Of a DNA stretch of 64,000 nucleotides, positions 36,255 to 49,961 are shown one piece after another. The stretch spans positions 81,537,243-81,601,242 of the forward strand of contig NC_060248.1 of the NCBI RefSeq assembly GCF_921293095.1, written 5' to 3'. A program made the position numbers and the translations under genes. The DNA is from Ischnura elegans. Taxonomy: Eukaryota; Arthropoda; Insecta; Odonata; Coenagrionidae. The notes beneath the pieces are model-generated. The model searched no databases. It saw only the letters and a program-made list of their open reading frames with translations, and was not told the DNA's origin. Each line of letters opens with the position of its first letter. Position 1 is the stretch's first letter.

Positions 36255-36775
36255 TCCTCCATACTACCTAGATTACCTCTGCTCACTTAGCACGGAATTT
36301 CCGCAATCAATAAGCACAAACACCATCGACACTAAACGTGCCACCCCCAAAAGTGAGAAAAAGTCTTCAGACAGTCTTGAGACAATTAAACTCGACGTGA
36401 CCTGGAATCGAACCGAGTTCCTGAAAATACGGTTTGAAAGCGAAATAACTATGGCGTTCTTAGATAATATTTCAAGTAAATGTTCTCATGTTAAATATTT
36501 TTTTTACTCTATTGCATTTATGATGGCTACCCCCTATAATACATAAATTACCTCTGCACACTTTGCACAGAATTTCCGCAATCAAGAAGCACGAACATAA
36601 TCGAGCATATGTACTACATCCTAAAGTGAGAAAAAATCTTCAGATGAGGAAATAAATTCAATGTGACCTGGAATCGAACCAAGTTCCTGAAAATACGGGT
36701 TGAAAACTAAACTACCATGGCGTTCTAAGAAACTTTCAAGTGATTATTCTCATGTTAAATTTTTTTACCACTTTC
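36255..36775 (-). repeat. ~275-bp tandem repeat carrying tRNA-like B boxes
   Basis: Two units (about 36255-36505 and 36530-36775) share ATTACCTCTGC, AATTTCCGCAATCAA.AAGCAC, AAGTGAGAAAAA.TCTTCAGA, GACCTGGAATCGAACC, GTTCCTGAAAATACGG and TATGGCGTTCT/CATGGCGTTCT, then TTCTCATGTTAAAT. On the minus strand each has the Pol III B box GGTTCGATTCCA and, upstream, GCCATGGTAGTTTAG (unit 2), which resembles an A box. This is a tandemly duplicated tRNA-derived SINE or relic. The copies have diverged by roughly a fifth to a quarter by eye. Confidence 0.65.
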
Positions 36776-36779
36776 TTGC

Positions 36780-38600
36780 ACTTGCGGAGGCAACTTGAAG
36801 TTACACCGCTTCGTAATCCACATTTATTTCTTGAATGAGCAATGGAGAAAAAAACTTTTTTCAATGCTTGGCTTCAGCCTAGAGATTTGGTCGCCAGGCG
36901 AATTTACATATATTTAAAAATCTGTATATTTTATTTTCATAAACAATAATAAGAATAAGTTACCGCCGCAATATAAACAATCCCAACAACGTAATGGGAT
37001 CCATTTCATCAAACCAATGCTTGGATGCTGCCATGGTTTAATTATATTCAGCTGACCATTCTTAAAACATTAACATGCAAAATATAGATTACTTAAACGT
37101 GACTGACATGATAATCCTCATGTGATTGTAGACTCAGACGAAGAAAATATTCAGTGATTCCCCTTTCATTCAGATTACAATTGTACAGGGCCTAAGCACG
37201 AAAAAAAAATCCATGTCTAAAACCCCGCATATCACGTTGGACGCTCACTCGAAGTGCAATTTTTCGTGCAGTCTTCTGTGCCACATTTTATCCCCGGGCA
37301 ATGTCCTCACGTGAATAACTTTTACTTCTGTCCTAGCCTCCTGAATTAGATCGTGAGTTGGAGTACAGCAGACTTCAAATGAATTAAAATGACTTCCCAT
37401 TTTTTTCATGACAACCAGGACAAACAACTAACATGGCACGCAAGGCATGCTTTTCAAAATTAATCAACGCAGCGAATGCATTTTAATGGGCTGGGTACCT
37501 ATCCTTCTGATTACACTCGGCGAAAATAAACTACTCTAATGTGACAGAACGCAGAATGCAGTATGTTTAATGATTGAAACTTTCCAAACATCACATGCAG
37601 AATCAAAGCAGACGACGCGAGTTTTGGTACCTGCATCATTATCAGTTGCATTTGCCAACAGAAACATTTTCAAAGGCGAGCTATACTAATGATTACCATG
37701 AAGGCACAGGAACCCAGTTTTCATAAGTTCAATATGCGCACCTACGTGAAAATAATAATTATATGAAGATTAACTAAGTTATTTTACCAAAGCGCATTGT
37801 GTAGTGAGAGAACAAAATGAAGGTGCTGATGCCTCACAAGCCTCGGGCTTACAGTACCTACATGGTTTGTCATTTATTCAAAAAAACTCCGAAATTTTCT
37901 ATTTTTCATCGGTGCTTTATGCTGACGTAACAAGCTTTGGTGGCAGTGTCAAATAAAAAGTAGTATAACAAAAGTATAAGCACTAGTACAGGCATACGAA
38001 TATTTAATGAACAATCAAGGCTTGTAACACGGCACAGTGGATGACTACAGCGCAGTGCGTACAAGGTTCGTGGTCTCCACGAGTAGTTGGGATTCGTCTT
38101 TAAACTGGTTCCCGGCTATAATATCAAGTCCCTTAACTTACGAAGCGGGTTTCAACGCATTGAAAACATCATATAATTATTTTTTATTTGTAGGTATACA
38201 TTATTACTTACATATAACTGTACTTAGAGCAATTCATTTTATTAAGTAATATTTTTCACTAATTCTCCAAATGAATAATACCAGAATTTACACCATGTCC
38301 TCATTATGTCCAAAACAATATACATTGTCTTCCTTTATCTATTAATAGCCACTCTGGTTACAGGCTTCAATTTATTAAAATTTCCTGGAGTCAAATATTC
38401 ATTTTCGTTGATTTTCTTGAGTATCTTTCAGTGCTTAGAAGTATCTTAAACTACACGGAACAGTGCATTGCTTCATATTCTTCTATCTCTTCATTATGAC
38501 CTAGTATTACGATGACATCACCGAATTACGTTTCATATCTGTCCCAAGAGCAATTATACCTGTGGAAGCATTATCCATCATACCAACGCAATAAGAAGAG
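36780..38600. other. AT-rich non-coding stretch
   Basis: No gene, RNA or clear repeat recognised. Confidence 0.5.
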
Positions 38601-38669
38601 AATTCTAGTCAGATTTAGAATTCTAGTCAGCAGGGGAATTGCAATCCGTGGAAGAAAGGTTAGATCGAT

Positions 38670-38735
38670 AGATTATTTCCGAGCTAGCATTAAGCCTTGA
38701 AGCTCCGGGTTCAAATCCCTTTGGTGCCCAGATAA
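38670..38735 (+). repeat. possible SINE head (B box only)
   Basis: GGGTTCAAATCCC (38707-38719) is a canonical B box. A D-arm-like AGCTAGCATTAAGC lies upstream, but no convincing A box or cloverleaf is seen. It is a degenerate SINE head or chance match. Confidence 0.35.
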
Positions 38736-38739
38736 CCGG

Positions 38740-40095
38740 CATATTGGATTCTGTGATGCAACCAATGCAGAATGTCGAGCACTCATCATTATTTTCTGGG
38801 AGTAATTTACTCGTTCCAGGAGTAATCATGGGAAAGAAGCTTTAGCAAGACAATTTCACATCCCTATTGCCTCCTACGAAAGACAACCCTTTTCGACATA
38901 AACTATTTAGCTGTCAAGCTGCTTTTTATTTAATCACAGAATTTAGACATTTACCTAAATAATAATTACTTTTATTCAATCTTCGCACATGAAATGAATT
39001 CTCTTCGCTCCAAAGATTTGCTCATGGAAATTTTACAAATGTTCAAAAATTTTCAATAGAACACGAAACGATAACATTGTATACAGTATTTACCAAATTA
39101 AAAAAAGTCGAAAGCCTAAAATTAGCAGTTTTATATCCCATTGAAATAGGGGATATTCAATATTTATTGTGAAAAGAACGACGTAAATGTAGCATGGAGA
39201 AGAATAATTAATAATAGCTATTCATCCACGAGATTACAAAGACCGCCTTCATCATAAAAAAAAATTATCATTTATCGCAGCGCTGTGTCAATGAATTCAT
39301 ACTTAAAAAGAATAAAATACGGCACCATTGATGTAAATGAAAACAAATTTGTAGGAAATATGCAGAAAATATAACACTACTGCTTTAGTTACGACCTACC
39401 TATATATATTTCATCCTACGCAAATGCTTACCATGTAAAGCGTTATATAATGGAAATTAACTCAGAAATGCGGATAAGAAGACAAAAACTTGTTGTTTTT
39501 TTTCTCCAACTGGGAATGAGTTTTCCCTCCTCCTCCGATCCCTTGAAGCCTTTCTCTTTTATTTAAAAAGATGTCATTCCTCATACATTCCGTATCTCAT
39601 ACATTTTAAACAATGGATAAAGGCTCACGACTACATCTCCGTAGATTAGAAATTTTCAGCCTGAACACACTTAAAATTATTTTTTTTAAATTAATGGTTT
39701 TAGATCCAGCTTTCACGAGAAAACTAATTCAAATGTTATCGTAAAAAAACACTTTCATTATAATTTCATCACGAGGATCTCCCTAGAAATTTGTGGAAAA
39801 AGAAGATTTCAAACTCTCATAGGATTTATGAGGTTATATTCAAGAAGGTTAATTAGCATAACCGCATTTCAAGCTAGGATTTCCAAAATTTCTCACTTAC
39901 TTTACCACGCCCTGATATATTTAAGCACAGTAGTTAACTCGTAATAGAATAAAGGACATATCCATTTTTCTTATGCCTGTGACGAGTAGGGTTAAAAAAA
40001 TGAAACCTCTCTCAAATGAATTGTATAAGCATACTTCCCTTATTCAAGCCAAGAATAAAGCCAATTTATCCTATACTTTTTTGTCTAGGGGTTTC
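38740..40095. other. AT-rich non-coding stretch
   Basis: Nothing recognised on either strand. Confidence 0.5.
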
Positions 40096-40099
40096 CTAC

Positions 40100-40430
40100 A
40101 GGTTTCAATACGTAAAATGAGAAAATCAACAAAACACACGCTAAAGGTTATGTTATACGGCCTGCTAAATCGATTTGCACGGCTGCAGGCTCTGCCGAGA
40201 AACATTTTTCGAAAGCTACCACTCCTTTCACACAAGTAATTGGAAGGGGAAGCGCATAATTTTCTAATAATTTTTCATTGCAAATAGACATTGATTTTTA
40301 ATTTCGGAATTTCTGCCTGATATGATATGCATTTTCGGAAAATTAATTTTTTAGGCAACATCATTGCCTTAAATATTCCAACTAAGTTGTATATTTACTG
40401 GTATTCATTACCTTGAAACTTCGGTGACAC
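40100..40430 (+). repeat. dispersed duplicate, copy 1
   Basis: Shares an ordered set of blocks with 43335-43690: CGTAAAATGAG, AAATCGATTT, GCTCTGCCGAG, TTTTTCGAAAGCT / TTTTTCAAGTTGC, CTTTCACAC.AGTAATT, TTT.AATTTCGGAATT, and AAG.TGTATATTT. The two copies are 3.2 kb apart in the same orientation. A conceptual reading (SAEKHFSKATTPFTQVI here) resembles SAEEKVFQVAKTFTRVI in the other copy. This hints at a decayed coding source or a shared mobile element of unknown type. Confidence 0.55.
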
Positions 40431-40439
40431 GAACATAAT

Positions 40440-42500
40440 GATGAAAATCAAAGGTAAAAGACATCGTTTTAGACTTTTGTAATAGTTACGACGTTCTCCA
40501 GTGGTTTACGTCTATATCGACCAAATTTGAGATAGTATAAACAAAATAAGTAAGGGAAAATTTCAGCATGCAATGGTAACCGCACACATTGCTGGCCGAA
40601 TGCGTTATGCAGCACAACTAATTGGATGACTGAACAAAAATGCATCCTAGATATCGTCGAAGAATTTGAATTTGTGTATCCTTTTTGGATGTCGCAATAT
40701 ATTTCAATTTCACGCGAATCAATTGATACCGACCACAAAGAGTAGGATGTCCGTCCATAAATACCATACCCGTTTGCATATTCATTTTATTTTCAGAGAC
40801 AAAAATCGTTCAAAATCGTTTGTTTGTACGTAAGTTTAATACTTCAAAGCGACCACAAAACCTGTTATTTCTACTTGCGTGGACCGAATTTTGTTTCGTT
40901 TGGGAATGCTATATAACACGATCCCCGCATGTTAAATCATCAATCGCTAGACTGATCACGGAAATTCGGGAATCATGATGAAGGGATACAGGAATTCATC
41001 TCAAATTTTTGATCCCGGCTGGAATCCAGGCCGCTAAACGATAATCCTCAAAGAATGAAAACCCAATCAAATTCGCATCCCTTCAATATTAAATAGGTAA
41101 TCTCGAAACAGCACCTGAAGTTTGGTGCAATGCCATACTCTACGATGTCCACGGTAGGTATATAGCGTTAGTAAATCTGCTCAAAATAGCTCTGCATCTA
41201 TGAATAGGTTCGTATTTCAACGTTTTGCCCGTATATTTCGGGATAATCTCAACCCATTTCTTTTTTCTATTCTCTGCAGGGAACAGCCGACTCACCTGCG
41301 ATGTATAAATGATACTTCCGCACACATAACCGGCCGGGGAAGAACGGTCGTATTTATGTGCAAGCCATGAATATTCTCGGGAAGAATGGGAGCGTAAAAG
41401 ACTCGGCGCCAAGGACACGACGGGCACTATGCAAAATTATAATGGGGGCGAGTGAAAAAATATTTCAAGAACGATGGGGGATTCGGAATGAAATGTGCTT
41501 CGTCTAAAGAATAATATCCAAGTAATATATTCAAACATATTTTCCTACGGTATGCCTGTCAATCCCTCCACGCAAACTTCTGGTGCTGTATAATCTATGA
41601 CACTCGCAGAAAAGAGGATTCTTATTTTGGTCAGTCGTGTGAAAAACTTCGCTATGTGGTCGTCCGCCCATCCTGCTTGAATGTATTTTGCTTGTCAGTT
41701 GAAAAATACACCCCAATAAGGACGTTAAATATGTTAAAACACCATTTCCGGCAACAATCAGCAGTATACTTCCGGATATTTCCTAGCAAAGACACCGGTA
41801 ATTGAATAAAAACTGGAACACTAGCCACTTCATTGCAATCAATTAAGGCACCATCGACCTGATATAATAGCATACAAATCTTCAAAATAAAGATCAATAT
41901 TAACACAGACTCTGAAGACATGAAGCTCCTTTTTTCAAAGAACAATTCAATGCTAACCACTATCAGGTGAATTACAATTGACTAACTTTTGATGATAATG
42001 TTTCTTATGGAATGAGAGGGGTCAAAAATTGATACCTACCATCTGTTTTACCTTTATAACAAATCAAGTATCAAATATTTCGTCGCCATTTTGAGGTTCG
42101 AATATTTTTAATTATCCATATTATAAAATTATTTCATAATGATTCACTATCCATAATCTACATATATATAACATTTGACCAATAGGATGCTATTGTAAAT
42201 ACGCAAAAGTTTCCAAAATGTCATACCCATTAATTAATAGACTTTAATTAATGGAAATGACTTCTTGGATACTTTCACTGCCAATTTCTACATTTTTGGA
42301 AGAAGAGACCATAAACCATTAATACTATTTGTATCAGTAATTCAATAATGCAAAATCAGATGCTCCGTCACCATTTTTCGTAATCTTTTTAGTAATTTCA
42401 GTTTCAAGAATTTAAAGTTAAGTTAAAATAATACGAGAGTAGCTGTGAATTATACTCATTGCACATTCATCCTAAAATATGCTAATTTAACAAGCGTAAC
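40440..42500. other. AT-rich non-coding stretch
   Basis: No recognisable gene. Minus-strand frames of 89, 95 and 102 codons (40469-40738, 41140-41427, 41652-41960) show no known motif. A TATATAAC near 40910 has no supporting downstream signal. Confidence 0.45.
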
Positions 42501-42502
42501 GT

Positions 42503-42882
42503 TTGAAGGAAGTTATTTCCATAGACTTACGAGACGAATATTACCACAAAACTAATTTTGATTTTGCACGGCAGTTGCGAGAGAAAAAAAACGCAAAAAC
42601 CAACATGACCGAAATTGCAACTCCGGCCCACAACAGTGGGAGTGACATTTTCACCACGAAGGGCAGGGCGTCGCCTGAGGCAGAAATTTCCGTGAATCTT
42701 TTAGGCACCAGGCGGATCGTCTTCCCACACACTATAATCCTTTGTTCTCCGATCTCCCGCTCTATCCCACTCCCTATTAATTCATCGGGGAGGTCACGAG
42801 AATCAAGGCAGGGAGAAGCCGACCTTTGAGCCGAAAATGTTTGCGCGACGGGCAAACTTCGCGCGCTCCATTTTTTATTCAC
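42503..42882. other. moderately GC-rich block with antisense open frames
   Basis: Plus (108 codons, 42503-42829) and minus (113 codons, 42541-42882) frames overlap almost completely, which argues that at most one is coding. Neither is recognisable. The right half is CpG-enriched (GAAGGGCAGGGCGTCGCC, TTTGCGCGACGGGC). It is treated as a small island. Confidence 0.3.
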
Positions 42883-43334
42883 GTGAAGTATTCAGCGGGA
42901 GACACGTGTAGATTTCGTCCGAATGAAAGAAGCGAAAGAATAGGTGGTCTGAAGGGAAAACAAACAATCACTAGGGCAACACGCGTGGAATGGTAAACTC
43001 GGATTCATAATTTAGGTTAGCAAAAAATACAGATCGACAAACATCAAGTCTAATCGACAAACAATATTAATCTACCAAATATTTTTATTTCAATCATGTA
43101 AAAAAATGCGGATATTGACTTCAGAAGTGTCAAAAAATGAAACTCAATAATAACGGTCAACGGTCAAATTGAAGTCAAATTAGAGAAAAAATTCAAATAT
43201 CTGAAATATGCAAGTGGCAAAGAATTTTACTGCAATGAGAAAAAAAAATACTAGTGTGCATAGCTACCACTACGCGAGTTTCAAATCTTTTCCACCGAGT
43301 TTCAAGTCTTCCACTTCCTTACCTAAGTGTTTCC

Positions 43335-43690
43335 GATAAGTCTATTGCGTAAAATGAGGGAATTAAGATAGAACCCAGTAAAAGCGGTGGTTTGCAATCG
43401 ATTACGTACACAAATCGATTTATTCAAGGTTGCTTGCTCTGCCGAGGAAAAAGTTTTTCAAGTTGCCAAAACTTTCACACGAGTAATTAAAAAGGTAGCC
43501 CAGTTATTCAAAATCATATTTGATGATCCGATGGACAACAGTTTTGAATTTCGGAATTGGACTTATTGAAAGGGAAAACCAAGATTTTCGCAAATCAGTT
43601 GCGACATACCATCATACTTTTAAATCTTCCAGCTAAGGTGTATATTTTTTAGTAGGTAGCTATTGTCTTAAAACTGCAGGAAAACGAGCG
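43335..43690 (+). repeat. dispersed duplicate, copy 2
   Basis: Second copy of the 40100-40430 segment. Best-conserved blocks are AAATCGATTTATTCAAG..GCTCTGCCGAG and CTTTCACACGAGTAATT. A 60-codon frame (43387-43569) spans it but is not intact in copy 1. Confidence 0.55.
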
Positions 43691-43699
43691 TAAAGTCAG

Positions 43700-44720
43700 C
43701 GATAGTAAGTCAGACTCCTAAATATAAAATTATCTCAGATTCTAAATTTTAAATGATCACAAGTTCATCATCAATCATCAGCATATTTTAATTTTCTCTT
43801 CTTCTTCATTGGCAACATGATTTATTCTTAGGTAAAGAAAATTGGCAACCCAAATTTTCATATTAATACCGACCTTATTCAAATGGAATTGACCAATATA
43901 CCTAATCATAAAAAATATACAGCTCCAGAGAGAAAGAGGACAAATGTTGTTTTAAAGTTTTTTGCTTAGATATCATCCCATAAAGATGCATTAGGTGTAA
44001 AAATTTTGTTAATTCAATGATACTTCAAGCAGTAATTATTAGTGGAGGCAAAATCAAAGGTCTTCTCTATCGCACATTCCCAGAAGTTGTTGAGTGTTGT
44101 CCCAATTACCTCCTAAAAACACTTGATTGCATATATGCTTCACCAATTTTTGGTACAAATTTTCAAAGCAACTTTTTCAATTTGCATTATTGCAATTTGA
44201 ACAATGCTGTTTCATCAAGAAAAGGGGAAAGACGCTGATAGAATGATTTTCATATGTAAACAGTTCACGCAACACTGAAAAATAAACGAATTTATTCACT
44301 TACACCTAAGATGATTAAATCTTTAGTATTATTCACAGAGATATGTGAAGCTGACACTTAGTAAAGAAAAACTTAATACGACTAAAATAGAGTATAAATA
44401 AACTTAGAGTGAATGTTTTCGGGCACTGTACAAAGAGAACCATGTATATGAAAAATTGAAGACACTTGGAGTTTAATTTTCCCGGTGAAAGTTTATTTTT
44501 TACAATATGTGCAGTGCTAACTAAACCAGACTTCAATTGAGCATCATAGACATTCAGATGAAATGAAAACGACGCGCAAAAGCAAGATTTTTGGGGATAT
44601 CGCACAAGGCAAGCGTTTCAAAATGTAGACCAAAGACGAATAATACGATATAAACCCCATTTCACGCGAGAATCCATTGCGAAACACGCAGCGGTACAAT
44701 CTTAGCGGGTGAAAACTTGA
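43700..44720. other. AT-rich non-coding stretch
   Basis: Nothing recognised beyond short chance frames. Confidence 0.5.
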
Positions 44721-44729
44721 GCCTCAAGT

Positions 44730-45190
44730 CTATCTAGACAAAAATGTCACGCTCCGAGAAGAGAAATTCACGGGGATTGAATGAGATTTTTGACTGACTT
44801 TGACATCTGAATCGCGCCCTAAAAAATCTTGCGCCTGCATTTCATTTCGGCCTTGATTCTCTCGATCGACTGAAATTTCCTTATTCAATCTCAGCCGACT
44901 TGGCGTCCGATTTTGCCGAGTCGGGGATGACTGCAGATAGTAGATAGAGATGAAGAAGGCCCCCAATGCAAAGCAGGGCATGGTGGCAAAAGAGAGAGGG
45001 AAGGGGGAGGGCCTAAAGCTGCCGAGTGAATACGAATCGCGGATCTCGCTGAAATGGGAACGAGGCGCGGAATACAAAGAGGAGTCATATCCTCCCGCAA
45101 AACGCATCGCCTCACCTCGAGGCACCCGCACCTGGCCACGCTCCCGCAGTTTCCCCAGCTAAGCACCTCCAAGCCCCGTGGTCCCAAAGC
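44730..45190. other. GC/CpG-rich island
   Basis: GC-rich with three overlapping frames: minus 133 codons (44730-45131), minus 101 codons (44891-45196) and plus 70 codons (44950-45162). None is recognisable and they cannot all be real. The block includes AGCCGACTTGGCGTCCG and a GGGAAGGGGGAGGG purine run. It is a candidate regulatory island or unrecognised exon. Confidence 0.35.
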
Positions 45191-45199
45191 CAACAAATC

Positions 45200-47850
45200 T
45201 GCCTTAAACGCATTTCACCATTTTTGATCTCAGAATCTAATATCTATATCAAGTGAGACACATATCACGGTTGTCTAACCCTCAGCACGCATCCGCTAGA
45301 TTATTTTTTCGGTCTCCATTATTTAACAACAATATATAAATATTATTTGCGACAGGTTCGCACCTTACTTATGAATAATAACACTATACATTGTATATTG
45401 CACTAATTTACCCTGCAGTACGAATTCACAATGGCCAAAGCAGTGCAAAAAGTTTTAAAGTTTTGAAAATAAACTAAACTAAATAAAATAAAACTAAACA
45501 TTTATTCAAAACTTAAATATATCAATTTTATAAGCTGCACGCCGAGCTATTCCCAATGTTCCGCAAAATCATATTGGTTGGCCACACCCCCTTCATATGA
45601 TGAGTCGTATGATTTAGACGATTTTCTAAAAGAAAGTATATATTACATGCGTACTTAGAGAATAATCTTGCTACACACAGAATCACGGTCAAAATCAATT
45701 AATAGGTATTTATAATTGATATCATATTCACAACACGAAATGGACTACACTCTTGCAAAAATTCACACGAGTGGACTTAGAGGTGAGGCAAAACCTTGAT
45801 TAATGCCTTAGCGACGGATTAAGAATATTAATAAAAATGCATGAGGTCTTATGATGTTTCGAAGAGTCATAGCTTAGAGATGACCTTAGATGATGAGAAA
45901 TCTTTTGATGGTAGGCCACGCTGGGCTTAAAAGTCTCATAAGTCGCGGTGATGAAATACAGTAACCACTAATGGCACTAGGGTGCCATGGAATATTACCA
46001 AAGAGGGTGGTTCCCTTGAGAGAGTTCTTTAGTTGGCCTCTGGACGTATTATTACCTACCGTGGATTAAAATTGATAGGCAAAAGCCGGCACTCGCGTCA
46101 GTAACGGGCATAGCAATTCGACATTCACGGTGAAATAAGCTTTAATCAGAACCTATAGCCGAAATTTATTTCCGTGGTGATGTTATCTTTCAAATTAATC
46201 CCTTTTGAATGATATTAATTGTGATTGCAAATATAACATTGTTAATATTAAGGCTAAATGAATAAGGCTCGGTCTTCACCATCGTGCTGAGAATATTTTG
46301 AAAATCTATTCAATTGCGCTCATATGGGGAGTATAAATCAATCCTCGAAGGGACAGTCTTGGGCCGCTTCTATGTAGTCCCCTTGAGATTAGCGGTCAGA
46401 TATATATTATTGGTTAAATGCTACTTAGCATGGTATTTTTGTTCAAAAATATTATTACTCATGGCTTAAATTTATGTCAATTAATAGAATTAGATCATAA
46501 CTCAATGAATATTGAATACGTGGACACGTGTGCTACTGTGATCTTTTGGAAGAACAGGTTTTTATCACTGTTTAGAAAAGGTTACTTCAGTTTAAAAATG
46601 TTAAAGTCAAAGAAATCCGAATTATTTTTATCTGAACTCTGATGATTTTAAACAAAGTTACAAGTATTTTCAATGGATTTTTCAAAAGGTAGACGCAGAA
46701 AATAGTTAAAAATTACAGCAAACCTTGATCGTAAAACATAAGGGCCATAGGCCAAAAAGGTAAGTGACTAAATCTATTCCTTCTAGTTTTGAATGTAGCA
46801 CCGATAAGTAAACCAATACCACTTGAATAATACGAGATAAGCTGGAAATACAAAATCTGCAAAAAGTTAATTATTTTTACTTAAAAGCACGAAAATATTT
46901 TAGAGTTATAGAGACAAATATATTTTTGACAAGGTACAGCTAATAACCTTTGTCACAGATAAAACACTGCCAGGCGAGGCATGGTGGGGAATCATATTAT
47001 AAAAATCAAGAGGGAAACAGTAGTTATTTTCTACAACATTTTTATCCCAGTCTGCCATTCATTTCTACTTAACGTGTTTTGAAACATAAACCATAACCAT
47101 TGTGCGAATGAAGTGTGGAAAGCACACGAATAAGTTTCGATACAAACGTGATACTACAGATACGGTGTGAAAATAAAAGAAACACGAAAAAAAAACTAGC
47201 GCGATTTACCCGTGACAGTCGCCGAAGGCGGTGCTAAATGATTTTTTCCCGCCGTGAGAGATGTGTCGTAATTCCAACGGTCGTACAGAGGAGGCGATGC
47301 AATTACATCGAGGGAATTGCGTCAAAGAATCAGCGGGAGTACGGAGATAACGGTATTGAAAAAAAAGAGTGTACGACTGTAGGCCATTGGATTTTGGTCG
47401 AGAAAAGAAGTATTAATCGCACTACACCCCAATCGTGGTTCGACACGTGATGGACGGGATAGACGAGCCAGATCGGTTTCAGCGCAAGGGGAAGAGATTA
47501 GGATCCTTAGGAGATTCAACTTTAACGAAACAAGAGGGAGGAAACATCTGTCACCTTCATTTCAAAAACCGTTTGCTCTCATTAATTTCGTTTAGGAAAA
47601 ATAAACTTTTCGGTTATATAATAAAATTAGCGAAAAGAAAACAAGCAATAACTATATAAATTTTTAATTTATGGATTAACTAATTATTGAATATTTACCT
47701 GAAAAAGGCATGTGAAAATACAAAAAAAACATTGCTGAAATAGCCACACCAATTTCAACATAAAACCCGCAACTAATAGATAAATGAAGATCCCGGTCCT
47801 AAATAATGTACAAAATTCTTAGTAATGCTATGTCTACTGTTGACTTAGGA
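45200..47850. other. AT-rich non-coding stretch
   Basis: No recognised gene. The 70-codon plus frame at 47238-47450 overlaps a 65-codon minus frame and has no known motif. Confidence 0.45.
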
Positions 47851-49636
47851 GTAAAAAGTAGTGATGGGTCGGTTCGATTCCTCGATTCTTCGATTCCTCG
47901 ATTCTCGGCCAAGAACCGGAATCGAAAACGAGTACTTGCCAAGGTGAAAAATCGATTCCGATTCCAGTAGTACTTCAAACCACAAAATATACGACCGCGT
48001 TCCCAAAAGTCATTTGAATTTTCGCGCCTCGTAATCGTGATAACAAAACACATATCTTTCTGGGATGTGCGAGTACTCAAAAATTCGAGTCGAGTAGTTG
48101 GTACTCGACTCGAGCGTTTCGAGTAGCATTACGAATGTCGAGTCGAGTAGTTAAGGTTATAGAGCTTTCGAGTATAGTAGGTCCAGCGATCTGCCGACAG
48201 GAAGCGCTATCATGAAACTCGTGTTATAATGCAGTTTTTAAAGCCGATAAGTCATCCTAATGCCTTGGCCTGGTAGTTTCAGCTTGCCGAATACACTATA
48301 GTTGTCGGCATGGGCGCCGAATACCTTTACGGTAGCCGCTGCGGCCGATCGTCTTCCTACTCGGCGCGCACTGGTCCGAAATCGGAAAAAGCTGGAATGA
48401 GGTCCAAAATGACCTTTTTGGGGATAGAGACTTGAAACTTAGCGTAAATACTCATAAATTATTACCAGATATAGATTTATATGCCGTTTTACATAAATAC
48501 GACCCTTTTTTGAGATACAGTAGTCCAAACATGACCAATTTTTCAATGCCACGCGAGATATCGTTCTTCCTCAAAAAATCTTTGAATTTATCCAGGTGGT
48601 TTTGCGTTGGTATGAGTTTAATGGAATAAAGAAACGCAATATTCCTTTAACCTGGTGCTTTCCCTATATTTTCAATGACTTTTGAAGATTTTGGCTCTCA
48701 TCTGTCTGGTTTTACAACGCAAAATGGCCGACCCGTTTTTCACGTGAAATTTGGCATAAAGTAGATATTATCTTTCGTTTACGAAACATATAACTCGGAA
48801 AATTTGAACCACAATATAAAGTAGAGATTTCTAAAGATTACTAAGTAGAAATCTTGGAAAAAAGTTTGCGACGAAGGAAATTATAGCGATTTTTTAATCG
48901 CGCGTCAAGGCTGACCTACACGCCGCGGACCTCTGAGGCTCGGTAACTGAGGCCGATTTTTCAAGTTTTTTAAAACATTAGTCTTGAAAATCGTCATGTA
49001 AAGCATGGATAATCGTCTTAATTGACTGAAAACACTAAACTGAGGATGTTAAAAAGGATTATGTATAGATCGAATAGGCCATTTAGCGCATTACTCGAAA
49101 GAAAATACTAAGGACTGGATATTTTGCGGAACCATCCCACGCATAAGAAATATGGCTAGGGTATTGAAGTAAAATGAAGAAATTAAGTCAGCATGCTTAA
49201 GAGAGAGAAAAATGAACTGTTTCCACGAAAGGCAACAACTGATACCCTTTTTCCCTTTCCACCTTCGCCGAGGTGAGTCGCGCGGAAGGGGGAGTTTTCA
49301 TATCACAATTGGCATCTTTTAGCCTTTTTTTTTTACTGCATCCGTCCGATGTGATATTCATTTGTAGCGTTTAGTTTCTTTCTTGAACGAATTTAAGTAT
49401 ACCGGGACTAGCCACGGTGATAACTTTTACGGGAGTCACCCGCAATGCACAATTGTGCGAAAAATCCACATAGAAAAAATCATTCGCCTTGACCGGGATT
49501 CGAACCCGGATCCCGGGTTTTTACATTCCGGCTGTGGCGCCGTGCACACGATTTGGACTGCTCGTCGCATAATATGCTCAGCAGTCCATACCACCTTGTC
49601 CGGTATAGTCCACAAATTTCCACAGGGGAGAATGAC

Positions 49637-49709
49637 GCCTCGGTAGCTTAACTGGCTAAAGCACTCGGCCGGAAATCGAGGGATCCGGGTTCGAATCCCG
49701 GTCAAGGCG
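49637..49709 (+). tRNA. tRNA-like head, copy 1 (probably SINE/pseudogene)
   Basis: A full cloverleaf can be drawn. The acceptor GCCTCGG/TCAAGGC has one mismatch and one G-T pair. The D stem is GCTT/AAGC, the anticodon stem CTCGG/TCGAG and the T stem CCGGG/CCCGG with loop TTCGAAT. The anticodon loop is CCGGAAA, which would give GGA (Ser). However, position 33 is C instead of the near-invariant U, and a serine tRNA should have a long variable arm, which is absent. A and B boxes look intact. It is therefore a tRNA-derived repeat head rather than a decoding tRNA. Confidence 0.5.
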
Positions 49710-49961
49710 AATGATTTTTTCTCTGTGGATTTTTCGCACAATTGTGCATTGCGGGTGACTCCCGTAAAAGTTATCACCGTGGCTAGTCCCGGTATACTTA
49801 AATTCGTCAAAGAGAGAACACCTATATGTGTTCAAAGTTCGGACTTAACTATCCGGCTGTGGCGCCGTGCGCACGATTTGGACTGCTCGTCGCATAATAT
49901 GCTCAGCAGTCCATACCACCTTGTCCGCTATAGTCCACAAATTTCCACAGGGGAGAATGAC

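Noticed and set aside
40900..40925. TATATAAC near 40910 as a promoter
   Set aside because: No initiator, GC island or downstream coding signal supports it.
44730..45196. Long minus-strand frames as an additional neuroligin exon
   Set aside because: None of the translations shows esterase-fold motifs, and three overlapping frames are open because stops are rare in GC-rich DNA.
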